NCBI GenBank assembly: GCA_030765045.1
Contig: CM060962.1
Span: 266,465,330 to 266,529,329 of the forward strand
DNA from: Tenodera sinensis
Taxonomy: Eukaryota; Arthropoda; Insecta; Mantodea; Mantidae
DNA length: 64,000 bases
Reading direction: 5' to 3'
This document shows positions 47,772 to 57,970 of the stretch, piece by piece (position 1 is the stretch's first letter; every line of letters starts with the position of its first letter). The position numbers and the translations under genes were made by a program. The notes below the pieces were generated by a model. The model saw only the letters and a program-made list of their open reading frames with translations, was not told the origin of the DNA and ran no database searches.

Positions 47772-48636
47772 GCGAGGGAGGGAGTGAGGGAGGAAGGGAG
47801 GAAGGCAGGAAGAGAGGAAGGGAGGAAGGCAGAAAGGCAGGAAGGGAAGAAGGGGGAAGGGAGGAAGGGAGGAAGAAAGGAAGGCAGGAGTGGAGGAAGG
47901 CAGGAAAGGACGAAGGCACGAAGGGAGGAAGGTAGGAAGGCAGGAGGGCAGGAAGGGAGGAAGGCAGAAAGGTAGGAAGGGAGGAAGGGGGAACGGAGGA
48001 AGGGAGGAAGGTAGGAAGTAAGGAAGGCAGGAATGGAGGAAGGGGGAAGGGAGGAAGGCAGGAAGGGAGGAAGCCAGGAAGGGAGGAAGGCAGGAAGGGT
48101 GGAAGACAGGAACGCAGGAAGGCAGGAAGAGAGGAAGGGAGGAAGGCAGAAAGGGAGGAAGGCAGGAAGGGAGGAAGGGAGAAAGGGACGAAGGGAGGAA
48201 GGGAGGAAGAGAAAAAGGGGGAAGGGAGGAAGGGAGGGAGGAAGAAAGGAAGGCAGGAATGGAGGAAGGCAGGAAGGGAGATCGGCAGGAAGGCAGGAGG
48301 GCAGGAAGAGAGGAAGGGAGAAAGCGGGGAGGGAGGAAGGGAGTAAGTAAGGGAGGCAGGAATGGGGGAAGGGGGTAGGGAGGAAGGCAGGAAGGGAGGA
48401 AGGCAGGAAAGCAGGAAGGCAGGAAGTGAGGAAGAGAATAAGGGAGGAAGGGAGGAATGGAGGAAGGCAGGAAGAGAGGAAGGGAGAAAGGGAGAAACGG
48501 AGGAAGGGAGGAAGAGGGAATGGAGGAAGGGAGGAAGGAAGGAAGGAAGGAAGGAAGGCACGAAGAAAGAAAGGAATGAAGGAAGGAAGGAAGGAAGGAA
48601 TGAAGGAAGGAACGAACGAAGGAAGGAAGGAAAAGA
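47772..48636. repeat. Polypurine tract of about 865 bp
   Basis: Degenerate tandem array of GGAAGGGA, GGAAGGCA and GGAAGAAA-type units, almost all purine on the plus strand with occasional C or T. It becomes purer GGAA near its right end. Open frames of up to 322 codons on the minus strand (serine/proline/leucine/phenylalanine repeats) and about 134 codons on the plus strand arise only from the lack of stops in such sequence. Confidence 0.97.
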
Positions 48637-48814
48637 GCGCTAACGTCATAATCAGTGCGCCAGAAAGGTATGCTCTGGAATGTTTGATATTAGTCAGTGG
48701 CGTACTGACACTTCAGAAACTAACAGCTGTAATTTCGAAATTTGAACAGTCTGATATCTCAAATTACTTGCTTAGGACATATCTATATTCTCTGAAAATA
48801 TTTTGGTATTGTTC

Positions 48815-48905
48815 ACTAACTCCTGTATAATTGCGGTGAAATCTCAGTATCGACCTTTTCAGTGGAATGCAATACTACCTCGACTAAATAGTACTGAAAG
48901 TGATA
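48815..48905 (+). repeat. Rep-A 3'-end fragment
   Basis: GCGGTGAAATCTCAGTATCG, GTGGAATGCAATACTACCTC and GTACTGAAAGTGA correspond to the terminal 90 bp of the family. Confidence 0.5.
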
Positions 48906-49470
48906 CAATATTGTGACCCAGGGACTGTGGCCCAAGGTAACCCTGAGAACGGCGCCAGGTAGTTGGAGACATAAACAGAGCAAAGTAGACGCGGCAGCGC
49001 TCTTGCTCAGTGTAAACACTAGAAGCGCATATGGACAGACACGGAATATTTTGGAGGTTTCCCTTCTTCCCGCTTCTCAAACGTTCTGGAACTCTGTGGA
49101 AGATTACATTCTCTATATAATCCAATGTGTTCACCAGTGAGTGTGGGTGAGTGAGTGAGTGAGTGAGTGTGGGTGAGTGAGTGAGTGAGTGAGTGAGTGA
49201 GTGAGTGAGTGAGTGGGTTAGGCAATTGATGAGTGCGTTTTTGACATGAAGTGTAATTGTACAAGTGAGTTTGAGACCGCAGTGCAACGTACGCTGAGTG
49301 TGCTGCGTTAGAAATGTTTAATGTTCAATTCCCCAGCGAATGAAGCGGACCAAAGAACAGGGTCTTTCGCGCACAGGTGCTTCATTACACAGCTACGTCA
49401 CGAAGAAAAGTGAAGTGGCAGAAAAATTGAACTAGATCACATTAGTAAACTGAAAGTGAACTAACTGAGG
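48906..49470 (+). mobile_element. Rep-P-like promoter repeat with (GAGT)n
   Basis: It has CAAACGTTCTGGAACTCTG, then TATATAA at 49,114-49,120, then a GAGT tract (49,137-49,214) downstream of the putative start. TGAACTAGATCA near 49,430 is shared with 10,000-10,500. An LTR-like reading is inferred; ends are unknown. Confidence 0.4.
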
Positions 49471-50040
49471 TCTCAGAGAAACCTCAACACAGAGCTCAAC
49501 GGAGTGACGGCTAAACTGGATAAATCCCATTATATTGAGGAAATTCATATACCTAAGTAGTTGCTGTGAATAGTGTGTAAGGTCTTCTTTTGGAATAAAT
49601 TTTATATAGCTATGTATATTTGGTAAATAATAAGAAGTAGTCATAAACGTACAAGAAAGAGTAGATCTCTTTAAAACATGCTTTGTTTGACATACCTACT
49701 TATTTGTGCCATCAGCTTTCCAGATATGTCTTACTATTGGTTTACATTTTTCAGTACTATGTCACTTTAAAAGTGCTGTAACTATCCATGTATTTCTCGT
49801 GATTCCATGGAAGAGTTAGAATTTCAATGCCACTAGCTATCCACATTTTAAACATCTATCTACTCCAATGTACTGTATGTTTCATACATCTAATGAAGCT
49901 ATTCTGGAAACGTGTATTTCGATTAACATATGGTAGATGTGAAAAATAAGCTTTTGTACATATAGGTTATAGAAGCTATATGAAAATAAATGGTAATAAA
50001 TTTAATACAACCAATTTTTTAATTTATCCATATACAAAGT
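49471..50040. other. No feature recognised
   Basis: AT-rich, no match that I can support. Confidence 0.4.
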
Positions 50041-50049
50041 GAAAAGGCT

Positions 50050-50335
50050 ATTCACCTTATCTATAGCTTATACAATGGAGGACAACTCGAGCACTGCGAC
50101 CTTCGTACATCTATTGTGGCTACCAGGAAAAATGAATGAGGAGGCTACACGCCACAGAGACGCGTGGAAGTTCCATACTCGGACAATAGTACCACTGTTG
50201 GAACTGCCTAGAGAAGGTAATGAACGACCCGTAGACCAAGCGGCGCTCCAGTGTTCACGGGGGATACTTTTCCCTTTGAGCAAGTATACGCATTATCTGC
50301 TGGGCTACGCCATACACCATGAAATCTATAGGCAC
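50050..50335. repeat. SINE-like block shared with 12,129-12,290
   Basis: CACTGCGACCTTCGTACATC, AACTGCCTAGAGAAGGTAAT and GAACGACCCGTAGACCAAGC recur in decayed form at 12,165-12,285. No intact A and B boxes are visible. Confidence 0.45.
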
Positions 50336-50494
50336 ACCTAACAGAAGAGAAGGAAACGGCATGGGAGGTAAATGATGGAAAGGAAGTTATTGAGACCTCT
50401 CGTTTGCGAGCCTCAGACTTTAAAGCAGAGCCGTTTTCATTGGTACATGACTTTCTGATGTACTTGCAGCTCATCTCTTTTTAATATTGCTTTG

Positions 50495-50648
<154 letters not shown>

Positions 50649-51700
50649 TAGACGCTTTATGTACTTTAAATAGTGTCTACAAATGCTATTGAAAGCAAAA
50701 ACTAGAATAACACAGTTTACAAAGTGTTGCGAAGATTGGACAAATTATTTCAACTTGCTACTTTATTGGAAGAGAAATAAATGAACTTTTTGCGGGTTCT
50801 GATCCCTCAGTCCTGAAGTGCTGTAGAAATAGAGCATTACGACCAGCGGCTTCCGCTCATAAAATTTCATGTTAATTATTTTATTACGGATACAGAAGAC
50901 TGGGAAATAATCTGCATTCGCACTCCAGTCGCTTAAATTACAAATACGACGAGAGCCCTTGGCAAATGGCGAGTGAACGAATAAACAACTTTTGGTCAAG
51001 TTGGGAGCAGTCATGTGTGATAACACTACTCAGGCACTTATAAACGCTATTTTTAGTTCTTATAGCAATTCTAGTACCACTGAAATTCTAGGTTCACTGT
51101 GCAATGTTAGCGCGGTCCATTTACTGCATTTAACTGAGAGTCGAACTTCGGCATTTTTACCGTGGTGCTTGCTCTACAGTTTGCAGTTGTCTATTGAGTA
51201 GAAAAAAGTGCTTAAGTTGTTTTCGCTACTCACCATAGAACATTTCATTAACTTTGTTTACTGCTATGGATTTTGAGTTTAACAACAGTAGCTTGTACTC
51301 TTGTTAGCTAAGTATCTGTCTCGTTCAGAAACCAGGGCTTCAATTCCCATTGGCTGTGACCTCTGATCTAGGGATTTTCATTAGATGTTTTAAATTATTA
51401 TTAACATCCTCAATGTGGTATCATATCGGATAGTGCATGAATGAAATTATGCTCAAATAAGCCCTGTATCTATAGAGCTTTATGTTACCCTACATTCGTC
51501 TTCTCAGGATGAGTGAAAACTTCGGAGAAACCTTATCTGATAATTCACTCGAAGCGAGATACGAACTCGCGTCCTCTTGGACGTGAGGCAAACATGTTGC
51601 CACCAGGCTATAGGGGCGGACATGTTAGGCGAATGTTTGCCTCCACATCTAACACAATTTTCTTTCCCATATTTCTCTTTCATTGTTTCATTCTTGTGTT
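50649..51700 (-). repeat. Right arm of the inverted duplication, part 1
   Basis: Reverse complement of about 35,661-36,742. It includes the SINE copy at about 51,405-51,620. It ends abruptly at TTCTTGTGTT, where the outer LTR element begins. The left arm continues past this point with CACTGGTGCCTCTAGG on the corresponding strand. Confidence 0.92.
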
Positions 51701-52064
51701 TGTAGCGGGATAAATCAAATCAATTGCTAAAGCAAATTCTTAAATAAAATGTTCGCCAACCGATCATTCCGTGTAGCAGGTAGATGTGTAACAGGTGTGT
51801 ATCAGCTAGAGTTTGCCCCAACTCAGGGTAAAACAGTCATTAGTGTGACGACGCAGACAATACTGAACAAAAGGCGAAAAATCCTTTTGAGCCTTCTGTT
51901 AGGCTAATAGGGACGCTCTGTGCAATGAGGCGGAATCCCCTCCTGGAACTCCCACCACAGCAAGGCATGCCTATAGGTGGAAATTCGGGAGCCGCGCGTA
52001 CAATATGAATTTTCACCAATGACGGCAACCGCGTGGACAGAAGGTAAGGGGAAAAGGGAAAAGT

Positions 52065-52071
52065 TATAAAA
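52065..52071 (+). promoter_or_regulatory. TATA box of the outer 5' LTR
   Basis: TATAAAA about 30 bp before the tandem-repeat region where transcription would start. A polymerase II role is inferred from LTR structure. Confidence 0.55.
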
Positions 52072-52095
52072 CCAGCGAACACGCATTTTAGAAAG

Positions 52096-52222
52096 GAGTC
52101 CTGTAGTACACCCTGCGAGTCCTACAATATACCGCGAGGAGTCCTGTAATACACCCCGGGAGTCTTACAACATGCCCCGCGAGTCCTACAACACACACCG
52201 AGAGCCCTACAACATACTCCGA
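52096..52222 (+). repeat. 21-22 bp tandem repeats in the LTR
   Basis: About six degenerate copies of GAGTCCTACAACATACACCG-like units, each opening GAGTCCT, GAGTCTT or GAGCCCT. Confidence 0.85.
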
Positions 52223-52554
52223 TATTATTACAACACCCCTGCAACATTAGTATCAGCGCCGGCCAGTACCGCGAGGAAAAGTCAGTGACGAAGTCAATAA
52301 CAAAGGGTATATGGTAGGAAGCGTAGCATTTACTGTGGACTGGAATAAAAAAGTTTCACAATAATAACTGTGGTTATTATTTCTTCAACACCCACGAGAT
52401 AAGATCTCAGCCGAGGCATCTGTGTGAGACCTTAGGACGACCAGCCACAAATGACGCCATTCAACGTGGGGCTCGAAAGAACCACAACCAGCAGCAACGG
52501 ATACCCACACCAACAAGCGTGAGGGAAGACACCACATAAGGAACACACCACACA

Positions 52555-52616
52555 ACAGAAGCGAGAACGTCCAGAACTTCCAGAGCTTCCAGAACCTCCA
52601 GAGCGTCCAGAACTCA
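52555..52616 (+). repeat. 18-bp TCCAGAAC/TCCAGAGC repeats in the leader
   Basis: CGTCCAGAACTTCCAGAG and close variants repeat about three times between the 5' LTR and the gag start. Confidence 0.8.
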
Positions 52617-52805
52617 CAGAAGGCGCCACAGTAGGTCAAAAAACAAAATAAAAACTTTAAGCGAAAGTGTTTAGGAAAATTACATCTAGATATTTTCTTA
52701 CAGGGTAAAAAAATATAATAATATTGTAAATATAGAATTAAAGACGAAGGGCTTCCATAAGAGGGATTTAAAATAAACAGCTGACAGGGTAGAGTTAAAC
52801 AGTTT

Positions 52806-54606
52806 ATGACTTTGAGAAGCGGAAAGAAATGCGGGAAACCCATTACTATGGAATGCGAGAATCAGATGTCCACAGAAGGGCCCACTATGCCTGAAAGTGA
52901 AAGGAACAATCCAAGTCAGGTAGATGTAGCGAGACTGCTTAGGCAATTAGCTGAAAGTATCAGTGGACTTACAGGGGAAATGCAGGCCAATAGAGAGGAA
53001 ATATGGAATAGTAATAAAGAAATTAAGAGGTAAATAGAAAATAGTAATAGGGCAGTTAGGGAAGAAATGGCAAATAGCAATAGGGAATTAGACGTAAAGA
53101 TACCAAATAAATTAGTGAAGCAACAGGAGGTACTGGAAGACATCAGAATAGGTCAAAATCAGATGCAGGAAGACTTCCTCTTAATCAAGGCAGAACTAAA
53201 AGGTACGCAGGCAGAAATAGAACGTTTAACGGATAAAGTGGAAGCTCTTCAATTAGAGAACCTAGATATAAGAAAATACGTGAGTGATGGGCTGAGGAGA
53301 AATTGCATATCAATGGAGAGCAAGATAGATAAAGATCTAGAACTAATCAGGAATGACATGGCTAGGGAAATAGAGTCAGTAAAAAGCAATATTGCGGAAA
53401 CGCTGGCACAAATATCCGAAGCCCAGAGCTCCCATGGTGACAAGATTATTGAAACTGCACGTGACATTGCTGATATGAGGGCGCAATTACAGCGGGCCTC
53501 TGTAATGGATGAACCCGCTCGCACCAGCGTACGCACGGCCATCTCACGTGCAGAATCAAATAACAGTCATAGCAATGTAAGAGGGACGCCGCTACCAGTG
53601 CCACGGGAGAGCGATGTAAATGTCCCATATGAAAGTGCAAACTACCTGCAAAACATGCGTTTTCAGTTTTTAAATGAGATAGCAATCCCATCGTTTGATG
53701 ACGCACATGACAACGCCCAACAATATATTTTAGACGTAGAAACATATTTCGAGATGAAGTCTGTCCCCGACCAGTTCAAGTTAATGGTCATTAAAAAGGG
53801 TTTAGTGGGGAAATGCCTGAATTGGTTTAGGCTCACACTGGGCGACCGAGTCCCTTATGAGCAATTTAAAATGGCCTTCCTTGCCAGATACTGGAGCACC
53901 CAGAAACAGTGTAACATAAGAATAAGGGTAAACAATGGCAGATATAATAGTCATAGTGAGGAGAGTATGGTGGAATAATTTCCTTAAGCTTGCACAACAG
54001 GCCAAGCTATTAGACCCACCAATCAGGGAGGAGGAATTTATAACCATCATGGCGTCGCACTTCCCCGAGCACATTAGAAATAATTTAATTGTTGCCAAAC
54101 TCCGCCACCTCAATGACGCAATTGAGTTGCTAACCGCCTTCCAAGGGGAGAGAACAGAGCGAGCACCTAACACTCAGAGGCAGCATCTCAGTGGGAGCGG
54201 GGCACGAACTGCTCCCAATTACCCGAACAGACGAGACCAGCCTTACAATACAGGTGACCGGCACCATGACGAAAGGCCCCGACATCCGTTCGGCGGAGGA
54301 AATCGCCGATACGACGGTCGGAACCACCATGCCCAAGTGAACTACACCGATGAGGGGAGAATGCATTTCATGCGTTATCGGTGGAACCATAACAATGATA
54401 GACAACCAACAAGATGGCAGAACCGACGGAACGACGTTCGTCCAGACGCAGGCAACACCTACCAACCAGACCGACGATATGAAAGTGAAAGTGCGTTGAC
54501 CTCGAGGGAAAGGGAACAGTGGCACGGTACAGGCCCATCCCAGGATGTAAGATTCAAGGCTCCCGTAAAATGTACCCAAGAAGCTGACCGGGGTTCTTTA
54601 AACTAA
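52806..54606 (+). pseudogene. gag: gag of the outer LTR element (one stop, one frameshift)
   Basis: Starts at ATG 52,806 (MTLRSGKK). Gag builds the particle that packages the element RNA. Residues 1 to about 230 are charged and heptad-like, rich in E, K, N and I, probably coiled coil. The capsid-like core follows at about 53,660-53,920 (AIPSFDD, YFEMKSVPDQFKLMVIKK, CLNWFRLTLGD, FLARYWS), the usual retrotransposon gag layout. The frame has a TAA at 53,031-53,033 and is broken again near 53,974. It continues in another frame with FLKLAQQAKLLDPPI to 54,606. The C-terminal part is rich in R, N, H and G and has no CCHC zinc knuckle. Relatively few lesions suggest moderate age. Confidence 0.8.
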
Positions 54607-54609
54607 TAA

Positions 54610-55652
54610 ACGGGCACATAAATTCTCCGATATGCGCCCCGAACGTTGATGAAATAAACAGAAATGAAAAGGAGAATGAGATGGGTCTACCAAATGACAA
54701 TAAGAACAGCACAGATTATCCCGAAGCTAAAAGGAATTTAAGTAAAAATAGAATGTGTGACATTGTGGAGGCGCCTAGGATCGCAGTTACCATAGGAGGA
54801 ATGGATTGTCACGCAATAGTGGATACCGGGTCTAATGTGACAGTCTGCAGTCAGGAACTATTTAACAATTTGAAATCGCGTGAGCTGAAACTACAAACGC
54901 TACCTGTTTCTAATGTATACTGTGTATTGGCCATCGGTAGAAGCAAAACGAGAATAACTCAACAAGTATTGATAGAGACCGAAATTAAAGGGGTGAAGTT
55001 GGATATTAATGCACTAATTGTGCCAAGGTTGTCGACGGAATTAATTATCGGGTCAGATTTCTTAATGGCCACGCGGGCAAACATAGACTTCGAACGTCAA
55101 AGGATGCAGATCGCCGCACAAGAAAAGAGTTTTTCAGTTCCATTCACGCAAATGACAAGAGATGACAAAGAGAGTTTCGGAGACGGAGAAAATATACAAA
55201 ATGCAGAATTCTTTGTAGAAAGAATATCCATGAAGAATAAGTCCGATGGGAATAACGAGTACGAAAGGGGAAATGAAGAGAAATGGATAGTTGATGATGA
55301 TAATGATAAAAACCGGATTAATGACGAGGATGGGAATACCAGTGACATCGAAAGTGAAAGTTATTCTCGCGAAAACCCTTTCGAGGAACAGGTGTTTAAA
55401 CAGTATAGCATGCGAGTGCAGGAAATACGAGCTCTAAATGAATGGGCAGCCGGTAATGTACAGGCAATTAGTGGACAGCCGGAGTACGAGGTATTTGACC
55501 TGGAAACCAGTTTATTGGGAAGGATATGCCCAGTAGCCAAAAATGTCCCGGCGTTGAATGGAAGTAAATATGCTAGTAAGACGGCACCCCATATCCTCTG
55601 CACTGGACAGAAGAAATGCGAAAATGGAAGAACTTTGGAGAGGCCCATGTGA
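54610..55652 (+). pseudogene. pol: Retropepsin region of pol (outer element)
   Basis: The frame is open from about 54,610. The first ATG is at 54,681. It lies one base back relative to the end of gag, as expected if pol is reached by a -1 frameshift (inferred). The aspartic protease shows AIVDTGSNVTVCSQ at about 54,815-54,856 with the active-site D-T-G, and ELIIGSDFLMATRANIDF near 55,040-55,090 as the second conserved strand. An acidic D/N/E-rich stretch follows (about 55,230-55,350), then QYSMRVQEIRALNEWAAGN, which I cannot assign. Reverse transcriptase would be expected downstream but is absent; the frame ends at 55,652 in sequence belonging to the integrase tail. Confidence 0.8.
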
Positions 55653-55758
55653 GATTGTGAACCAATTCGGGCCACTTGCATTTGAGATACGGGAAATAAG
55701 AAGCCAGAAGAACCTGGGCCGTCACCACCTTTCACTGCTAAGACCCTTCAGGGAATAG
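55590..55758 (+). pseudogene. pol: Integrase C-terminal tail (outer element)
   Basis: In a different frame from the protease: RNAKMEELWRGPCEIVNQFG, PLAFEIREI and KNLGRHHLSLLRPFRE, then a stop. The W-R-G-P-x-E-I-V and final H-L-S-L-L-R-P-F pattern is typical of the extreme C terminus of gypsy integrases. The join between protease and this tail lies at about 55,560-55,610 and removes RT, RNase H and the integrase core (about 3 kb by family standard). Confidence 0.72.
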
Positions 55759-55762
55759 AAAA

Positions 55763-56279
55763 TAAAAACCAAACCGCATGTGAAGCAAGGAAATGCACTA
55801 AATAAATAATTTTAAAAAATTTATACCTCACGGGTAAGGTGGAAGATTGCATTAATCGTAGTAATTAGTAAATTGTAAATATTAGATCCTATAAACATGA
55901 CGCCATCACATGACACTGGAAAGCGAGGCCTCTCAGATAGGCTATCTGGCGATAGGAATTCCAAATGAATTGTAATAATAGAATTCCCTACTTTCGTCAG
56001 AACTAGTATACTGAAATATTGCCAGCAATAAGAATAAATGAACGATAACTCTGGTGACGTGATAACGGCAATTCATATATTAACACACAGTTGGTTCACA
56101 CAGACCTTAATTTCCGAAATCTTGAAATACCGAAGACGTAGCCAGTGCCGTGTGAAAAGACCTAAAGATGTGAACCGAAATAAAAGTGTCAAGGAAATGG
56201 TAGTGGGGAAGAAAAAAATTCCGGGTCACTTTCGTATGAAATATGTACGCCAATTGTAAAGGTCATTCATGTAAAGTAT
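55763..56279 (+). other. 3' untranslated region of the outer element, left part
   Basis: Non-coding sequence after the pol stop. It continues at 58,918 on the other side of the nested element. Short frames here have no recognisable domain. Confidence 0.6.
56276..56279. other. Target-site duplication, left copy (GTAT)
   Basis: GTAT immediately before the inner 5' LTR. The matching copy is at 58,918-58,921. Confidence 0.88.
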
Positions 56280-56503
56280 TGTCACCGCGCCCGCCGCATC
56301 TAATTGCCGACAACAGCAGTGTCACCCATCGTATTATTGTCGGCACTACGGCAAAGGAGCCGAAGGAAAGAGACAGAGAATGGCCGCATTGTTGGGGCGC
56401 TTGCCGAAAGAGAGAAAAGAATAGAGGCTTCTGGAGTATTCTACTTTGTATCTCGCCGCAATAACTGAACGCTCCTGAAGCTTCCAGAATAGTGCCTGGG
56501 AGA

Positions 56504-56510
56504 TATAAAT
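56504..56510 (+). promoter_or_regulatory. TATA box of the inner 5' LTR
   Basis: TATAAAT in the context GGGAGATATAAATAGCGG, conserved in the 3' LTR. The solo LTR has AGAAATAAAT instead. Confidence 0.7.
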
Positions 56511-56516
56511 AGCGGT

Positions 56517-56554
56517 CTACTCAACGCTTCAGACGTATGTGAAGCGTTGAGTAG
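56517..56554 (+). repeat. Perfect 14-bp inverted repeat specific to the 5' LTR
   Basis: CTACTCAACGCTTC (56,517-56,530) and GAAGCGTTGAGTAG (56,541-56,554) are exact complements around AGACGTATGT. The 3' LTR and the solo LTR carry the right arm or a close form of it but have an unrelated AAAGTG... segment in place of the left arm. Confidence 0.95.
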
Positions 56555-56771
56555 TCGTGCCGACGGAGACGGACAGACGATGTGAAGAGTTGTGCCGACG
56601 GAGGAGAGTTAGTTCTTTGTGTTACGAGTTCGGAGCCGAGCTGTTAGAGAATCGAAAAAGACTTTCTTGTTTTTGCAACGAGTGTACGAGTTACTGTTTA
56701 CGGAAATAAAAGTGTTTCTATATCTCGACTACATCTGTCTACTTTACTTTACACCCACACCAAAGTCACAC

Positions 56772-56788
56772 TGGTGTCAGAAGTGGGA
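56772..56788 (+). other. Primer-binding site of the inner element
   Basis: TGGTGTCAGAAGTGGGA lies one base after the 5' LTR. The TGG start would pair with a tRNA 3' CCA. The tRNA species is not assigned. Confidence 0.75.
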
Positions 56789-56849
56789 TCCGTCGAATTG
56801 CTTCTAGTTTCCTTACATCGTCGTTAGAAGTTGCAACGTTAGAACCAAG

Positions 56850-57959
56850 ATGGAGGGAGATTCGGAAACCAGGATGATGGCAATGATGAAAGAATTATTC
56901 GCCGAAATGAAGACGGCAAACGACAACCTCGCTGCCAAAATGGAAACGAGAAACGACAACCTCGTTGCCGAGCTGAAAGAAGAAATGAAGGGGAGAAACA
57001 ACCTCGCTGCCGAGCTGAAAGAGATGAAGACGGCAAACGACAACCTCTCTGCCAAAATGGAAACGTCAAACGACAACCTCGCTGCCAAAATGGAAACGTC
57101 AAACAACAACCTCGCTGCCGAGCTGAAAGAGATGAAGACGGAGCTATCGGCGAAAATTGATGGCGAACTGATTGGCGTGACGGAAGACGTGGAAGAACTC
57201 GGAGAAAAGGTGGTAGACCTCTGCCAGCACGTGGACGTCGTGGAGGACGACGGGGAACGTCTTGGCGCCCTGGTAGTAAGAGTTGACGAGAGCGTCAAAG
57301 TACTGGATGCCAGGGGCAGACGGAATAGCGCGGACCCGGGGAGGGAGCACCTAGTGGCCGAGGCGACAGTTGCGCCCGCTTCAGATGATGCGAGGGAAGA
57401 CGTGAAACAACTCGGTGAACTGATTGGCGTGACGGAAGACGTGGAACAACTCGGCGAACTGATTGGCGTGACGGAAGACGTGGAACAACTCGGCGAACTG
57501 ATTGGCATGACGGAAGACGTGGAACAACTCGGCGAACTGATTGGCGTGACGGAAGGCGTGGAAGAACTCGGCGAAAAGGTGGAAGACCTCTGCCAGCATG
57601 TGGACGTCGTGGGGGAGGACGGGGAACGTCTTGGCGCCCTGGTAGTAAGAGTTGACGAGAGCGTCAAAGTACTGGATGCCAGGGGCAGACGGAATAGCGC
57701 GGACCTGGGGAGGAAGCACCTAGTGGCTGAGGCGACAGTTGCGCCCGTTTCAGATAACGAAAGTGTACGTCTCGGGGAAGACAAAGGGGCAGTTCAGGGA
57801 CGTCCTAGAGGATCCTCTGGAGGAGTGTGTCGGGTACGTAACCAACCAGGATACGACGTGGAGGACGATCAGCAGGGAAGCGCACAAGCAAACGAGCATC
57901 ACGCGAGAACCGACTTGGCGTGTGACATGGGGGGACCGTCGGAGCCATCCATCACCTGA
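56850..57959 (+). CDS. Gag-like coiled-coil protein of the inner element (369 aa)
   Basis: An intact frame starting at ATG 56,850, 80 bp after the LTR. Residues 1-100 are a repeating amphipathic segment (NDNLAAKME and NNLAAELKEMK units), strongly suggestive of coiled coil. Residues about 105-300 contain an internal duplication of 123 codons (GELIGVTEDVEELGEKV, DLCQHVDVV, GERLGALVVRVDESVKVLDA occur twice). Between them lie 13-residue repeats of LGELIGVTEDVEQ. The C-terminal part (GVCRVRNQPGYDVEDDQQGS) is uncharacterised. Position fits the N-terminal part of Gag, but a capsid core and zinc knuckle are absent. Function is inferred from position only. Confidence 0.72.
   Translation: MEGDSETRMMAMMKELFAEMKTANDNLAAKMETRNDNLVAELKEEMKGRNNLAAELKEMKTANDNLSAKMETSNDNLAAKMETSNNNLAAELKEMKTELSAKIDGELIGVTEDVEELGEKVVDLCQHVDVVEDDGERLGALVVRVDESVKVLDARGRRNSADPGREHLVAEATVAPASDDAREDVKQLGELIGVTEDVEQLGELIGVTEDVEQLGELIGMTEDVEQLGELIGVTEGVEELGEKVEDLCQHVDVVGEDGERLGALVVRVDESVKVLDARGRRNSADLGRKHLVAEATVAPVSDNESVRLGEDKGAVQGRPRGSSGGVCRVRNQPGYDVEDDQQGSAQANEHHARTDLACDMGGPSEPSIT
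57165..57760 (+). repeat. 369-bp duplication with 39-bp repeats inside the Gag-like frame
   Basis: GAACTGATTGGCGTGACGGA recurs at 57,165 and 57,534, exactly 369 bp (123 codons) apart, and about 220 bp after each is nearly the same. Further GAACTGATTGG copies at about 57,417, 57,456 and 57,495 are spaced 39 bp. All periods are multiples of three. Confidence 0.93.
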
Positions 57960-57970
57960 CGCATAGTGCC

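Larger units (their letters stand above)
51701..52390 (+). repeat. 5' LTR of the outer element
   Basis: It starts TGTAGCGGG and is taken to end at TTCTTCAACA (TG...CA ends, about 690 bp). A TATA box (TATAAAA) lies at 52,065-52,071 and an AATAAA signal at 52,344-52,349. The region after the TATA box holds about six 21-22 bp tandem units. No standard tRNA primer-binding site (TGG start) follows, so the right border is uncertain. Confidence 0.6.
56280..56770 (+). repeat. 5' LTR of the inner element (491 bp)
   Basis: TGTCACCGCGCC at the start and AAAGTCACA at the end. It has a TATA box TATAAAT at 56,504-56,510 and AATAAA at 56,705-56,710. It is 8 bp shorter than the 3' LTR. Most of the difference is the replaced segment at 56,517-56,529, which creates a perfect hairpin just after the TATA box. 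Confidence 0.92.

Noticed and set aside
47681..48649. 322- and 267-codon minus-strand frames rich in serine, proline, leucine and phenylalanine
   Set aside because: They span the polypurine tract, which lacks stop codons in most frames. Repetitive composition, no domain and open frames on both strands argue against coding.
49137..49214. Possible CRISPR-like array (GAGT repeats)
   Set aside because: Four-base microsatellite without spacers. The window is eukaryotic, and no cas-like gene is present.
53249..53542. 97-codon minus-strand frame in gag
   Set aside because: Shadow of the plus-strand gag coiled-coil region. The same holds for the other minus-strand frames between 53,446 and 55,735.
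56813..57784. 323-codon minus-strand serine/threonine-rich frame
   Set aside because: Lies opposite the Gag-like repeats of the inner element; it is a shadow frame created by their codon pattern.
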